Below are positions 1-12,710 of a stretch of DNA of 64,000 nucleotides, piece after piece. Source of the stretch: Xenopus tropicalis (Eukaryota > Chordata > Amphibia > Anura > Pipidae); assembly GCF_000004195.4 (NCBI RefSeq), contig NC_030684.2, positions 66,936,392 to 67,000,391 on the forward strand, in the 5' to 3' direction. Positions within the stretch are counted from its first letter, which is position 1; every line of letters starts with the position of its first letter. The notes beneath the pieces were generated by a model that was not told where the DNA came from, made no database searches, and saw only the letters and a list, made by a program, of their open reading frames with translations. The position numbers were made by a program, and so were the translations under genes.

Positions 1-711
1 AACCCATGGTATCTACAACACCAAACATATAAAAGACAACTGCTGATTGGTTAATGGTGCACGCCAAACATTTTGGCTATGTTGCAACATAACTCATTTA
101 TAAACATTGGGCTACCATCTGGGCAAGCATTGTTTATGCTTTCATTGTTTAACATTCAGCTGTCTAAAAAAAGGCAATCACTGATTGGTTGGTATGGGTT
201 ACTGCTCAGTGTCTACAAATGAGCCCCTATTAGCATTTAATGTTTATGAAATGGCTGATCTAGAAGATATTACAGGGCAAATTTTGTCGCCGTTTTTTAC
301 ACAGCATAATAAATCTGCCCCTGAGTGTTATATTCAGTAAATTAATACATGGAAAAAGTCTGCTTTACTTATGAAGGCAGAACTATGGGCATAAATAATA
401 TTAGTGAATTTAATTTTCCCCAGAAAGGGTAAAGTTAGCATAATTATATTTAAATGCTAATACCAGCTGTCAATAATCCCAATTAATGTGATATATTTTG
501 CAACTTTATGACTGTTATCAAGTCATTAATAGCCCTGGAAACTTTTGTGCCATAATGATATAACTTTTTCTGCCAGTTTATCTGTTCAACGTAGGATTCA
601 AATGACAAATAAATTAGATGATATTGGGCTTTGTGTTCATATTCCTGTAAGAGTTAGAACATTGTTGCATTGAGTCTAGAGGACTATTAAAGGAAAATTG
701 TATTTAAAGGG
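1..711. other. AT-rich flank, nothing recognised
   Basis: I see no coding potential, RNA gene or repeat boundary here. The stretch is AT-rich non-coding sequence leading into the compound repeat that follows. Confidence 0.5.
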
Positions 712-1765
712 AAGTGGGTCACTTCCTCATAAATATATTTGTCTTATTTTATATATATATATAATATATAAACAAAAATACAGCTCATCCCATGAATCAA
801 TCAAAACTATTTGGGTGCATATCGGTGAGTGGCTTGTATTATATACTATACACATTACCCCAGCACTCCATTATAAAGCTTCAAGAGAGAATTAAAAACC
901 AATTTTGCACACACTGAAGGAAAAATGTCTGCATTTTAGTAAAAAGAGACACGTTTAGTTACACGGTTTGTACAAAGTATGCATAAGCTGACGCACCCCG
1001 TCAAGGCAGTGTCCTTGCGTCAGTCCTAACCTAGCGAAAAAAGAGAATATATTTTCTTTGGGGGGAGAAAGACCATACCTGCTTTTCTCTTTATATGGCA
1101 TGACCTATTCCAAAGAAACCATTCAGTGATTAAGCGAATAAATACCTTCTTAGCTGCAAGGCTATCCTTAAAGGGGCGGGGTTGGGAGAGCAAGCATTCA
1201 ATTAGGGAAAAGCCACTTCCCCTTACCATACAAATATATACAAAAATACAGCTCTATCCCATGAATCAATCAAAACCAATTGGGTGCACGTAGGTGAGTG
1301 GCTTGTATTATATACTATACACATTACCCCAGCACTCCATTATAAAGCTTCAAGAGAAAATTAAAAACCAATTTTGCACACACTGAAGGAAAAATGTCTG
1401 CATTTTAGTAAAAAGAGACACGTTTAGTTACACGGTTTGTACAAAGTATGCATAAGCTGACGCGCTCCGTCATATTCGCTGAATGGTTTCTTTGGAATAG
1501 GTCATGCCATATAAAGAGAAAAGCAGGTATGGTCTTTCTCCCCCCAAAGAAAATATATTCTCTTTTTTCGCTAGGTTAGGACTGACGCAAGGACACTGCC
1601 TTGACGGGGCGCGTCAGCTTATGCATACTTTGTACAAACCGTGTAACTAAACGTGTCTCTTTTTACTAAAATGCAGACATTTTTCCTTCAGTGTGTGCAA
1701 AATTGGTTTTTAATTTTCTCTTGAAGCTTTATAATGGAGTGCTGGGGTAATGTGTATAGTATATA
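712..1765. repeat. Compound direct and inverted repeat
   Basis: Three related blocks are visible. A block at about 712-1001 recurs in direct orientation at about 1205-1473, 470 bp apart where the two align best; both hold a CATGAATCAATCAAAAC core and run through the same CAGCACTCCATTATAAAGC stretch to GACGC. The segment 842-1139 is repeated as a reverse complement at 1474-1760, so these can fold into a hairpin with arms of about 290 bp. The left arm has about 8 extra bases next to the loop (CATTCAGTGATTAAGCGAATA against CATTCAGCGAATA). The likely origin is a transposon with long terminal inverts plus a local duplication. I found no unambiguous target duplication, so the class is unknown. Confidence 0.8.
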
Positions 1766-3129
1766 TATATATTTTTTTTTAGCAGTGATACATACTGTAT
1801 ACTACATTCTACAATACTACTGTACATTATACTTATTGTTCTTATTTTTCGGTTGAAACAATTTGAAATTGTTTAAACATTGCATACCATGAAATTTACA
1901 GGAAAATAATCACCCTACCTTATTTCTGGAAATGTTCAACTTTCCTTTTTTTAAATATCCTAAAGATTAAAAAACACAAATTTTGCACTAGTAGAATAGC
2001 AAATGAAATTGTTAACATGAAAATCACATGGTTTTTCAAGTGAATTGAAATTGAATGGTTAGCCTCAGGCATAACAAATGGGATAGCAGTAACTGCAATT
2101 ATGCCCATGCCCTCCATTGCACATAGCATATTGCTGCAAAACACTGTTAGAACTTTGAGGTCATTGACAAAAGTGCTTTTTTTATTCACTCTAATAGGGT
2201 ACACATTATCCAGTATCCTTGGCTAATGCAACATGTGATAAAACATCCTTTAAAATAACAAAAAAATTGAGGCCATGAAGCTACACCAGAAAGGCAGTGG
2301 AAGCTCACAGAAATACTAGAAATGCATGTTGGAGGAAATGTAGCAGGTTGTTAGAGCATTACTTGGAGGGCATGTATGGAGAGCTGATGGCTCCTCTGGG
2401 CTTGGCTGGGAAAGCTTGCCCTTACCCTTCTTCATCTGATCTCTCATTTTTTTTACATTTGGCCTTTTATTTCAATTTGTTCTGCCTCTCACTTGCCCAG
2501 AATTTGTGCCTACCTCCAGACTTTTACTATCAGCCATCTGCCACCTCAGATTTTAGCCTGTTATATGGAATTGCCTCCCAGCCTGTTGCTTTTATTAAAT
2601 CATTTTGGTTTAACTGCACATCATTTCCAGGTCTCATCAAGCCACCACCATGCACCCTCAAGATCACACAGCATATAAACTCCTACCCACCAATGAAACA
2701 CCTGTGGTCTCTCCTTAAAAGCATTTGATGAGCAATATGATTTTATTAATCTTGCTTAAATCATCTTTATGATTCACACCACTTCAATAGTCCACTATGC
2801 TTTGTATTTTCCTGCTTAGTTTTATGATTTTTCTTTGTACAGACAAAAAAAAAATGTAGGGGTTGTTAATACTAATCCTATGTCTCAAGTACTCCACAAA
2901 AACAACCTGCACTATTCACTCTTCACTGAAGGAAAGCTAGGTTAATTTGTAATGCATTGTGTAACTAATGTTAAAATTGAGTATAAAGTCAATCCTGAAA
3001 AATCTAGCCAGGGAAACAAGCCACTTTCTGAACAGAATTTTAATTTAGCTGAAGCCCACCCTCCTTAGATCTCCAAAAATTATGCTCCCCACATATGTAC
3101 AAGTATATTAGAGGGGATTTTGGGCAGAT
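1766..3129. other. AT-rich intergenic, one unsupported 143-codon ORF
   Basis: The only open frame of any length is 2297-2728 on the plus strand (143 codons). Its translation shows no domain I recognise, is low in charged residues, and has no Kozak context, splice sites or homology I can name. I treat it as chance. Nothing else is visible. Confidence 0.5.
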
Positions 3130-3484
3130 AGGGGATGTTCTTTTTTCCCCATAAAAACGATCAGCACACTAGAGGCCACCCCTTTAGATTAGAGGAATTA
3201 AACTTTCATTTGAAGCAGCGTAGGTGGTTTTTCACGGTGAGGGCAGTGAGGTTGGGGAATGCCCTTCCTAGTGATGTTGTGATGGCAGATTCTGTCAATG
3301 ACTTTAGAAGTGGTTTGGATAATTAACTAATCTACAATTAGTTTTGACATTGGTATATAGTTTATGTACATTATGTGAGTGTATAGATAGGTCAGTATAG
3401 GTTTGTGTGTGTTGGGTTCACTTGGAAGGGTTGACCTTAATGGACTCTGGTCTTTTGTCAACCCAACTTAACTATGTAACATAT
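3130..3484 (+). mobile_element. LINE-like retrotransposon remnant
   Basis: The plus-strand frame ending at 3324-3326 reads RLEELNFHLKQRR, then LGNALPSDVV and FRSGLDN. This resembles the extreme C-terminal segment after the reverse transcriptase domain in CR1/L2-type LINEs, where the motif is usually LWNALPSDVV; a TGG to GGG change would give the G seen here. The tail carries GACCTTAATGGACTCTGGTC and ends CAACCCAACTTAACTATGTAAC, which I recall as a common vertebrate repeat tail. The 5' part of the element is absent. The clade is uncertain. Confidence 0.45.
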
Positions 3485-6400
3485 AATAAAGCAGTAAAAT
3501 GAAGACAAAGATATAAATATTGCCTCAGTGAGGATGTTATCTTTGTCAGTCATATAAAAACCATTTTTTAGATAAAACTTTTTGTCTTTAAATGACACTG
3601 GCAACATTTTTCAAATGATCTGCATATCTTGATGGATCTCATGATTATAAAATCATTTTATTTAATGCCTATGAGTTTATGTCATGTACATAATGCATCT
3701 GGTGTTCTGTTTTTATTGGTTTTTAAATATTACATTTTTATATTTGCCCTGCCTTTGCTTTTATTCCTATGTAGAGCTGTGCCTTCTCTACATTGTATTT
3801 TGGTAAGCTAAGGTAACTTAAGTATAGTAAGAAAGGTTAAATGTATGAGTTTCTTACAGACAACCTCATAATAATCAAATAAAAGAGCAACATCTCCTTT
3901 TGCAGATTAAAAGACTGCACAATTAAGCCAGTTTTAATCACATGAGATTTCAGTGACTCAGATACTGTCACTATTTAATGGACCACGAGCTAGATTTTTA
4001 ATAACCATATTACATTTTAGAAGCTACAGAAAAAAAATTCCCTTTTCATCCTAATGATCCACAACATAACGTTTGAGTTACTTTTTTAAATGACTACAAT
4101 AACTAGATTCTAATAAATACAAGTTATACAATAATATACACCGAAATAAACAAGGCAAAACATTTCAAGAAAACTAATTTCTCCATGATTAGAAAATGGC
4201 TACAATATGTAGAAGTGGTTGGAAACCTCTGGACATTCTGTTTAAACAGATAACAATATATACATTTTAGTCCTATAGGACTATATTATCAGCGTGATAC
4301 TTTAAATTGACCCCTGCTGCTTTTCATTGTTTTAAATGGGAAAGATCCGAAAGCTCCTGCTACTTTTCAAGAAACTGTATCATAGAGCTACAATTGTACA
4401 GCAGTTGTAGTTTGAGAACTTTAAGCTGTAGTGCAACAATGGCAAGTCTTTTAGGAAGACCAAGAGCATCAGCATGCAGTAGTATGCATGATGACAAGGA
4501 GGACAGGATAGAAACCATGTAAACATGTCTGGGTTTTTGTGGTCCAGGGTCATCCCTGTGGTTTGTATGAAGCGTAGAAAAATAGTGTTGCCTTAGGAAT
4601 GGTAATGCTGATAAGAATAATTCAGTTTTGCCACAGCTCTACAAGAGGGGCGGGACACACTATATAAGGATTGGTCCTTAACCGAATGTAGGAAAGTCCC
4701 AAAGATATCTTGTGGCTGGTAGGAGACTATATAGTGTTCCAGAGCCTGCAGAGCATAGATTGCTGAGAAAATTCATAAAGAGCATGTGAAGTGCACTTTG
4801 GTATATGGGTTGCATAGAGATGCCTCCAATCACATTTCCCTAATGCCCTAAGGTTCCAGGAGAAAGTTTCTTATTTGTTATTTAACCCACAAGTCAGCTT
4901 TTTGCCAGGGCCCCCTTAGTTTGTAACATACAAGTTATAGTCTGATGAAATCAGCCATTCATTTATAGTTTCTACAATACAGAAAAAGTGTTTGTCCCCA
5001 CATTTTACTTTAACTAACTTTCAAGGAGGCATTCCAGTAGTATAAAGCAGAACAAATAAGTAAATGAACCAAAGCTCGCTCTATTTGGCCTTCAGGCTCG
5101 GTCCCATTGGTCAAGGCTCAGGGATTCACAGTGGTCAATCACCACAGTTTGGGAATAATTGGCTCAAAGGGATTTAAAAAACACCAACTAATTTATCAGT
5201 TATTTGTGGGTTTATTGGCAAGACCTTAGTCCTAATAAAATAACTGTTATCATCCAAACAGGATTCATTTTTAACAGGGAATATTTTATGTATACTATAA
5301 TAGCGTTAAGTACAGTTATTCATTTTTTATGAACCTTGTGTTCACACATAATAATAATGCTAAAATAAGCTTTCATTTGAAAAACCAACATAATACACAC
5401 CTGTAATTTGAACGCCGTGCCATTAATTATGTAGACATAATGATGAGTTTTACAGCACAAGTAGCAATCTGTCTAATTTCTTTTAATTCCTCAGGTAAAA
5501 CACTATTTAGGTTGGTTACTGAAAGTCAATGAATTCGTGTTTAGGTGGATTGCTTACTTTAGCTTTTGTGTGTTATGTTACACTAGGTGGCCTATTAATT
5601 GCAGTGTTTTAACTCTCCCTGGGAAATAATAAAGGATCAACAAGCCAACACAAGAGCGACAGCTTAAACATTATAGTGAGGTGTAAGGTTGTATCATTAT
5701 CTAAAGCAAGAAAAATAATAACAAACCATTAAGGGACCAATTAAATTGTGTTAGGATTGTTATCTGTAAAAACTGACTTATAATGTTGACATGTGAATAC
5801 TAATGACTAAGATAAAAAATGTTTTATTGACAGTTTATATTCAATGCTATAGAAATGTGAATAAAGGCCATAGGTAGCAAAAAAAATGATAGCAAAAAAA
5901 CGGCAATATGCTCTTTTACAGTGCCAAAGAACTGCTGAACTGCTTGCTGCAATCTATGGTTTTTGTTATTTCTTAAGCTAAACCGGGCAAATGGGGAAAC
6001 TGAAGGTACTCCATGTTTGGTTCTTTTTAGGTAGATTTGAATTCCATTGAAGTCCATTTTGCAGTAGGTCAATCTAGTTGTCTACCTCACAAAGATTGAG
6101 TAGTTTCAATTTCCCTGTTTGTCCTGTTTAGTTAAAAAAAAAACAACAACAATACATTTGTCCAGAATTGCTGAAGTAATTGTGCAAGTAAAACCTTGCT
6201 ATGACAAAACAAGCAAGCAAAATTTGTGTCTCTTAAAATTGTACCCTATATCATTTTAAAAAAGCATGGCACATGTATTTCGGGTGTCCAATGGGCAATT
6301 CTCAATTGCCAGTTCTGGGAATACAATTTAAAGTGACAGTCAATAGTTTAAAATGTTCAGTAAAACATGGCAAACAGCAGTAGTACATTTCCAGATGACT

Positions 6401-6552
6401 AAAGTAAAGGCACCAATAGCCTATAGTTTGCAGGGAAGAATGTATATATAAACTGGATGCCAACACTATGCACCAATAGGCATGAAATGTACTCATTACT
6501 CTGGAAATTGTACGCATTACTCAGGAATCCAGTTGATACTGAATATTTATGT
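3485..6552. other. AT-rich intergenic, no gene seen
   Basis: There is no recognisable gene in about 3 kb. The one local anomaly is a GC-box-like GGGGCGGG at about 4648 followed within 20 bp by TATATAAG. I list it separately as a weak promoter-like site. Confidence 0.5.
4646..4676 (+). promoter_or_regulatory. Weak promoter-like GC box plus TATA
   Basis: GAGGGGCGGGACACACTA is followed at once by TATAAGGATTGG. A GC box so close to a TATA box is unusual in this AT-rich flank. The spacing is tighter than in a typical promoter, and no ORF or exon follows that I can support. Chance or a transposon-derived promoter are equally likely. Confidence 0.15.
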
Positions 6553-6680
6553 TTAAAGGAGAACTAAGTTTAACTAAAGATGTAGGATAGATTTGGTACA
6601 AATTATGTTTTGGGCACCTGTACCATCCCAAGGCAACAACAGCCCTTTAGCAGGGAAGATCTGTGCCTCCAAAGAAGGGG
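6553..6680 (+). mobile_element. TTAA-target MITE fragment (T2-like end)
   Basis: It starts with TTAAAGGAGAACTAAG, which fits the TTAAAGGRR terminal repeat of Xenopus T2-type MITEs. The following CAAGGCAACAACAGCCC and AAGATCTGTGCCTCCAAAG segments also feel familiar from that repeat group. No matching right end was found nearby, so this is half an element. Confidence 0.45.
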
Positions 6681-7449
6681 CACAGGAGTACAGAAAAATG
6701 GAAGGGAACAAGGAACCAGGCAAGGGTTTAGGAACTAGAAACCAGATGGGAGTCTCAGGAACAGATATAGGCTCGAAAGCTTAATGACCAAGCAAAGAGC
6801 ACTGTCCAGGACCAGGCATATAAAGGGTCTTCATTAAATGATGAGCTATACATGGAGCTAATAAGGTGGGTGGAAGAAAGGGAGCAGCCACCAGGAATAC
6901 AGGAGGTACATAACTGTTGGTAGAACCAATCAGGACCAGCCAAAAGAGCCTAGATTGGCTCAGACGGTAACTACTCAGTCTCAGAAATAAACACACCAGA
7001 GTTTAAACCCCAGCTGGTCCTAACAGAGGATTTGATAGAAAGACAGATAGGGAATAAGGTTACACTCTAACTCATGATGAATTGAAATCTGTAGTACCTC
7101 TTCAGTGGGTCCTGGAAGCTTTAGTTGGCCCTCTGTTATGGTATTTCAAATAGGACAGAAAATGTATTTGGGCCCCATAGTCTTGTACTTGGCCCTCTAG
7201 TGCAATGTTTACCGAATTTTTAATACTGTGTTACCAGCTTTAAAACATCAACAAAATTGTTGGGTCTCAAACGGGTACCTTCCATGAAAGTGAATGGAAG
7301 AAAAACACTAATGGGTTATTGATTAGTCTTCCAAATGAACGCTGCATTGAATATATACATGTACCCGGCCTTTAGGAAACTCAGTGGTAAAACATGCTTT
7401 TTTTTATAAAAGGAAAGCAATGTTCTTGTGTGTTTATTTCTACAATCAC

Positions 7450-7481
<32 letters not shown>

Positions 7482-10090
7482 TTGAAGATTTCAGCAACTA
7501 TATAAAACTTAATATTTAATATGACTGGATGCATGCAGTTATTTGTTTATTAAGACTGGTGCTCATATTTGCCTGAACAAATAAAATGAGGTCACTCTAC
7601 TAACCAAAATGCAGTTCATTATTTGAATTTGAAAACTTGATTTATTTTAGAGCTGAAGGTAGAGCTTCAGATATCAAGTTCAGTTTATTTGTATCTTATT
7701 TTATGAAATGTGTTTTACAAATTACTTCACTCTGAAGTCTCTGACAGTAGGCACCTATTACCTATTAATACAAATAATAGTAATCTGCTAATAATGATAA
7801 TTCAGCAGAGATACAGTGCTTTTCCTACTTATTTAAAAGGAAGGAAAAGTGTAGTAAAGATATTACCTACTTGTGTGTTAGTTAGGCTGGCATTTAGTGA
7901 AAGCCAGGAAAACACTGTGAATGACCACTAATCTGTCAGATAAATCTCGATCAGATTGGCCACTTTCCATGATATTTGTATAGCGAGCCAAAAGTAACTA
8001 AAGTAATGTTCAGTTTGTCCGGAGTTTGTCTTTAATTTGATCATGCTCAGCACTGTGTTAAAATAATTTAATGACATTTTGGGTACCTCTGTCTCATGGA
8101 TTTTTTGATAAAAGCTGCATTAATATAATTTTCTAACTTGCTAACTTGGCATGGGATCTATTCGCTAGAACACATAAGACCTGGGGGTTTCTTGATATTT
8201 GGTTTTTCTATAATATAGGGCAACATGTATTAATAGAAAACTTAACCTCAAATAAAAAAATAAAACCCCAAAACATTGCAGATCTCTATAGAAATATACT
8301 GCATGACATAAACAGCCCACATGTAAAATATTGTTTCATGTAGATAAAGTCTTTTCATATAAAGTATACTTTTCTAGAAGTATATGCCATAGAGAAATCA
8401 CCCCTGATCACACACCAATAAAAAGTACATGTTAGGTTACACTTCTGCCTGTTTCAGTTAGAACCAGTATTACTTTATTTCTTTCAGATGATCAGTGAGC
8501 GAGAACTTAGACTATTACAATATCAATATTGATATGTATATGCCAGCTTAATAAAATTCTTTAATGTTACATGATATAAATTAACTGTTGGTTAAACTGT
8601 AAAAATATGGTTTATCTTTAAGGCTACTAAATAATTTATGTAAGCACTATATAAATCAATAAGATTGTATTGGATTTATGCCAGACTTGCACATAGGACA
8701 TATTGGACAATTGTAGTCTGGAGCTTAGTCGATAATAAATAATACAGCTTTACCTGTATGTAACCATTGTACAATCACTTTAGGTAGGGAATTTAAGAAC
8801 CTATTTACTACTACTCCCCATAAACACAGGTGGTCAAAACATTTTCTAAAGAGCATAAAAATAATAAATGGTTAAAATGTTAACTATATGCCATATACCT
8901 CAACCCTATGGGAGAACCTCATGCAGCTTATGAAACAATATTGTTGCATCCCTTAATTCCAAATATTTGTAGGCAATATGACAAAGCACACTTCTCTCTC
9001 TTCTTCATTTATTAGTAGCATTCAGCTGTAATAAAATGTATGAGCTCTAATGTTATGCTATATAGTGTAATAATTATATATATTCTAATAAGGGATGACA
9101 GCAAATCTGTGTTCCAAAATAATAACCTGTTCTAAGGGCAAGAATGGAGCAAGAGTTCACACAAGCCTGCTAACTCAGCTTAATCAGTATTCTGTTTGCC
9201 CTTGAGACATTAGATATCAGGTTGACTTTAAACAAACTTTTGTTTGTCATATAATTTTTTTAGAAAGTTTATCTTCCTTCATATAGAAAAATAATGGAAA
9301 AAAAATTGCTGGTTCTCAAAAAAGGAACATGAAAATGCATATACATGTGCTGTATATTTTTCTAAGTATTCTGTAAGGTAAAATTACGAGATTTAACACT
9401 TTTATTTAAAGCAAGGAGGAAACATCAGATTAGAATCACATAATAGGTCAGATACAAGTCAGTGAGAAAATCAACTCTTGTACTTTATCTAAGGAAAACG
9501 TCATTAAAGTCTAAGGGAAAATCTACTGTTGCATTTTGAAATACATTTGTCACATTAAGAACAAGATTAAAAAATTATTTCATAAACACTTAATAGTAGT
9601 CTATGGGGAAATCCGGCATTGAATTAGGAGATAAGTTTTTTTCAACAAGTTGTATTTGGTCCTAAATCTGTCCAAATGCCTCTGAATCTAAAATCTCTAA
9701 AATGCATAATGTTGTCTTACATGGATATAATTTTGTTGGAAAAGAAAATGTACTTGAGCCCCAATTTAGTCTATAGACAACAATTGCCTTATAGAAGATA
9801 TACCAGCTGTAATAAAAACAAAATATCTTCGGCAAATATAGAAAGTTATGAGCAGCCAGAGTCCCTTATGATAGGACTGACCTGCAATTCTCAGTATCCA
9901 CCCAAAGAAGCATGCAGCTATGAGTGGATGTTGAGTGCAATAGCTCAAACCCTGAACACGTCTAGTTGACTACCCCTGAATCTTCTAACTGCAAAAGCAG
10001 ACCAGGTACTGTTACAATCTTGAGGTTAGCAGAATGTGAACTTACCTTCCTGTCAATCAGAACTCATATTCTCCCGCACCCTAAAATGTG
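6681..10090. other. AT-rich intergenic, no gene seen
   Basis: No exon-like sequence, RNA gene or element boundary is visible apart from the trinucleotide array at 7450-7481. Open frames here are short and lack recognisable composition or motifs. Confidence 0.5.
7450..7481. repeat. (TAA)n microsatellite
   Basis: About ten uninterrupted TAA units. It is a simple sequence repeat and probably length-polymorphic. Confidence 0.9.
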
Positions 10091-10098
10091 ACCCTGGA

Positions 10099-10346
10099 CA
10101 GTGTCGGACTGGCCCACTGGGATACCAGGAAAACCTGGTGGGCCCAGGTGTCAGGGGGCCCTTATATTTATAAACATTTGGCTTAGTTCATGGTCATTTC
10201 TTATTTCTCTATGTGTACAAGAAGACTAAATAGATAGAAGAATAGATATATAGAGGTTGAGTGAGGAGTGGAGAAAAAGTAGTTTGGAGAGTGTGTCCCT
10301 GGTCTAAGGTTATCTGGTGGGCCCCTGGCCTGCCAGTCCGATATTG
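10099..10346. mobile_element. Non-autonomous hAT element, 248 bp
   Basis: The element begins CAGTGTCGGACTGG and ends CCAGTCCGATATTG, so the terminal inverts match apart from two positions near the tip. The 8-mer ACCCTGGA is duplicated exactly on both sides (10091-10098 and 10347-10354). An 8-bp target duplication with a CAGTG-type end is diagnostic of the hAT superfamily. The interior is AT-rich and has no coding capacity. Confidence 0.85.
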
Positions 10347-10354
10347 ACCCTGGA

Positions 10355-12307
10355 TAAGTCTGTTACAAACCCTTTCCTTGCAGCTGCAAAAGTGTGCCAT
10401 ACAGTGAACTGTGTTTATGTCCATAATGAGAATCATGTTACCATGTGCTGAGTTTGGAGGAGAGCCTTCATGTGAAGGGAAAATGTAGGAAAAAGACAGT
10501 TATGCCAACTACTGCCTTGGGTGCACAATACTTAGGTCAGATACCTAACAACTGCCATTTACATAGCTAGTCCCTGTATCTTTAGTAAGTACATGTACAA
10601 TTCAAATTTAATATACAGTATATGCAGAATCAAATAGAAGTTTAAACGTTTGCAAAAAAAACCCAAAAATGATTAGCTAATATAATCTAAATTAAATCCC
10701 ATCTAAGGTAAATATTGATTGTAAGCTGCTTAGTTACCAACAGCAATAGGGGACAGCTTATTAACTAGTTGTGTTCAAATTCAGTAAGATGTCTCTGAAC
10801 TGACTCTAAGATGTAAGGGTCTTTTGGGGAGAAGAAACAGAATGCTTATAATCTGCATGTAATTTGACTAGGCTCAACCTTATCCTAGCACAAAACTGAC
10901 TGCAAACAATAAAACAAGATTTACAAATTGATTATCCCCCTAAAACAAAAAAGGAAGACTAATAAGACAAGGAACCACTTAGCTGGCAGCAAAGCCTCAA
11001 CCTGGTATCTTTCCCAACCCATGTTTCTGTATTTCATATTTCTTATTGCTAGCTCTCATCCTTTTTGCCCGTTACTTCCCCATACCCATCATCCATAGCC
11101 TTCCATGTTTCTTAGATCTCATTGCTGTTATTATATAGTATATTGTTTACCTTTCCTGTCTTTATGTTTTTCCTTCAGTGACAACAGGTGATATCTAATG
11201 GTTTTATCTGAATTTTTATAACTCCAGTTATAATCCTCCCTATTTTACCTACTATCAATGCGTATTAATAGTTTTCAATACATTTTACAATGTCTTTGAA
11301 ACACTTATGTATCATTTCAGAATATACCCAACCAAAAACAATTTTTATGATTTGCTAATTTAGGACCTTCGTATGTCCTGTCCAAGCATTTGAGAATAAG
11401 ATTATCTTGGGAAGGGAACATTGCTCACACATGAATGGTTGATTTGTTTTAACTGTACCACTTCGGCTAAAAAGTAAGCTTCCGTTGTGCGTTAACCTAG
11501 GATCAATTCCGCCTTGCCTGTTATAATGGGCCAGTAAAAAGCCACTGGGAATACAATCTGAAGAATTCATTTGTACTGAGACAGTCGATAACTCTGAGAA
11601 GATCATTTAATAAAAGCCAACATACTACATGATACAAAGTGGTTGCTGCTATCATAACAAACTTATTTGTGTAATCGTGAAATAAAATCTTTACTCCAGT
11701 CTCTCAACAGGAACATTGCCAACCATTATTCTTTGTGGAGGTCTCTAAGGATAGCTGTTTCAATAGGTATTGAGGTATTGATTCTGAATTCTTTTGATGT
11801 TAGCTCCATCCCATACATTCTCTTTCACAAAAGTGTAATAGCAACAGCATCTAAGATGATAATAATTGAGCAGTCTTGCGACTGTGGTTACTCAAGGATA
11901 ACTTTATGTGTCTTCTAGGGAGTTATTGTCAGCTGACTGACAGTTTAAAAAAAAATACAGCGCACAATATTGAAATATTACATCTAACAGGGGTTAGATT
12001 GGCTCAACTATATGTGTATTCTTACCAATATTCTACAGTTATTCTATACGTTAATAGAAAAGGACAAATGAGTTCATTTGAATCCTGATTGGTTAAAAAG
12101 CATGCTTATTTAAGTACAATTGATTGCTTCTGAAACATTTTGCTGTAATTCACAGGCAAGCAGAATATTTACATTATACTAGTTGTACAACGCTAATTGG
12201 CTTGAAATGAGCTGTAAATTAACTAATTCTTTCTGTTCAATGATATTACAAAAAATTAAAATAGGAGAACTCTATTTAATGTATGGTTCACAGTACTTCT
12301 TCTACAC
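10355..12307. other. Intergenic, no gene seen
   Basis: Nothing beyond short chance open frames. I found no repeat boundary or exon that I can support. Confidence 0.5.
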
Positions 12308-12310
12308 TTA

Positions 12311-12707
12311 GGGGCTGATTTACTAACCCACGAATCCGACCCGAATTGGAAAAGTTCCGACTTGAAAACGAATATTTTGCGACTTTTTCGTATGTTTTGC
12401 GATTTTTTCGGATTCTGTACGAATTTTTCGGATCCAATACGATTTTTGCGTAAAACTTAACGCTACGAAAAATGCGCAACTTTTCGCGTAAGTTTTAACG
12501 CTACGCAAAATGCGCAACTTTTTACGCAACTTTCGTAATGGATAGGAAAACTCGCGTTTTTACGCAAAAATTGTATTGGATCCGAAAAATTCGTAAAGAA
12601 TCCGAAAAAATCGCAAAACATACGAAAAAATCGCAAAGTACCGATCATTACGAAAAAAACGCAATCGGACTCCATTCGACCCGTTCGTGGGTAAGTAAAT
12701 CAGCCCC
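12311..12707. mobile_element. CpG-rich palindromic MITE, 397 bp
   Basis: Termini are GGGGCTGATTTACTAACCCA and its near reverse complement, each bordered by TTA (12308-12310 and 12708-12710). Most of the length folds back on itself through blocks such as TTTTGCGATTTTTTCGGATT and the matching inverted block near 12600-12640. CpG is far denser than in the surrounding sequence. The TTA duplication and GGGGC end suggest a PIF/Harbinger-type MITE. It has no coding capacity. The short open frames inside it are artefacts of the palindrome. Confidence 0.75.
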
Positions 12708-12710
12708 TTA

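Noticed and set aside
2297..2728. 143-codon open frame as a possible gene
   Set aside because: No recognisable domain, no splice or promoter context, and composition like random AT-rich DNA.
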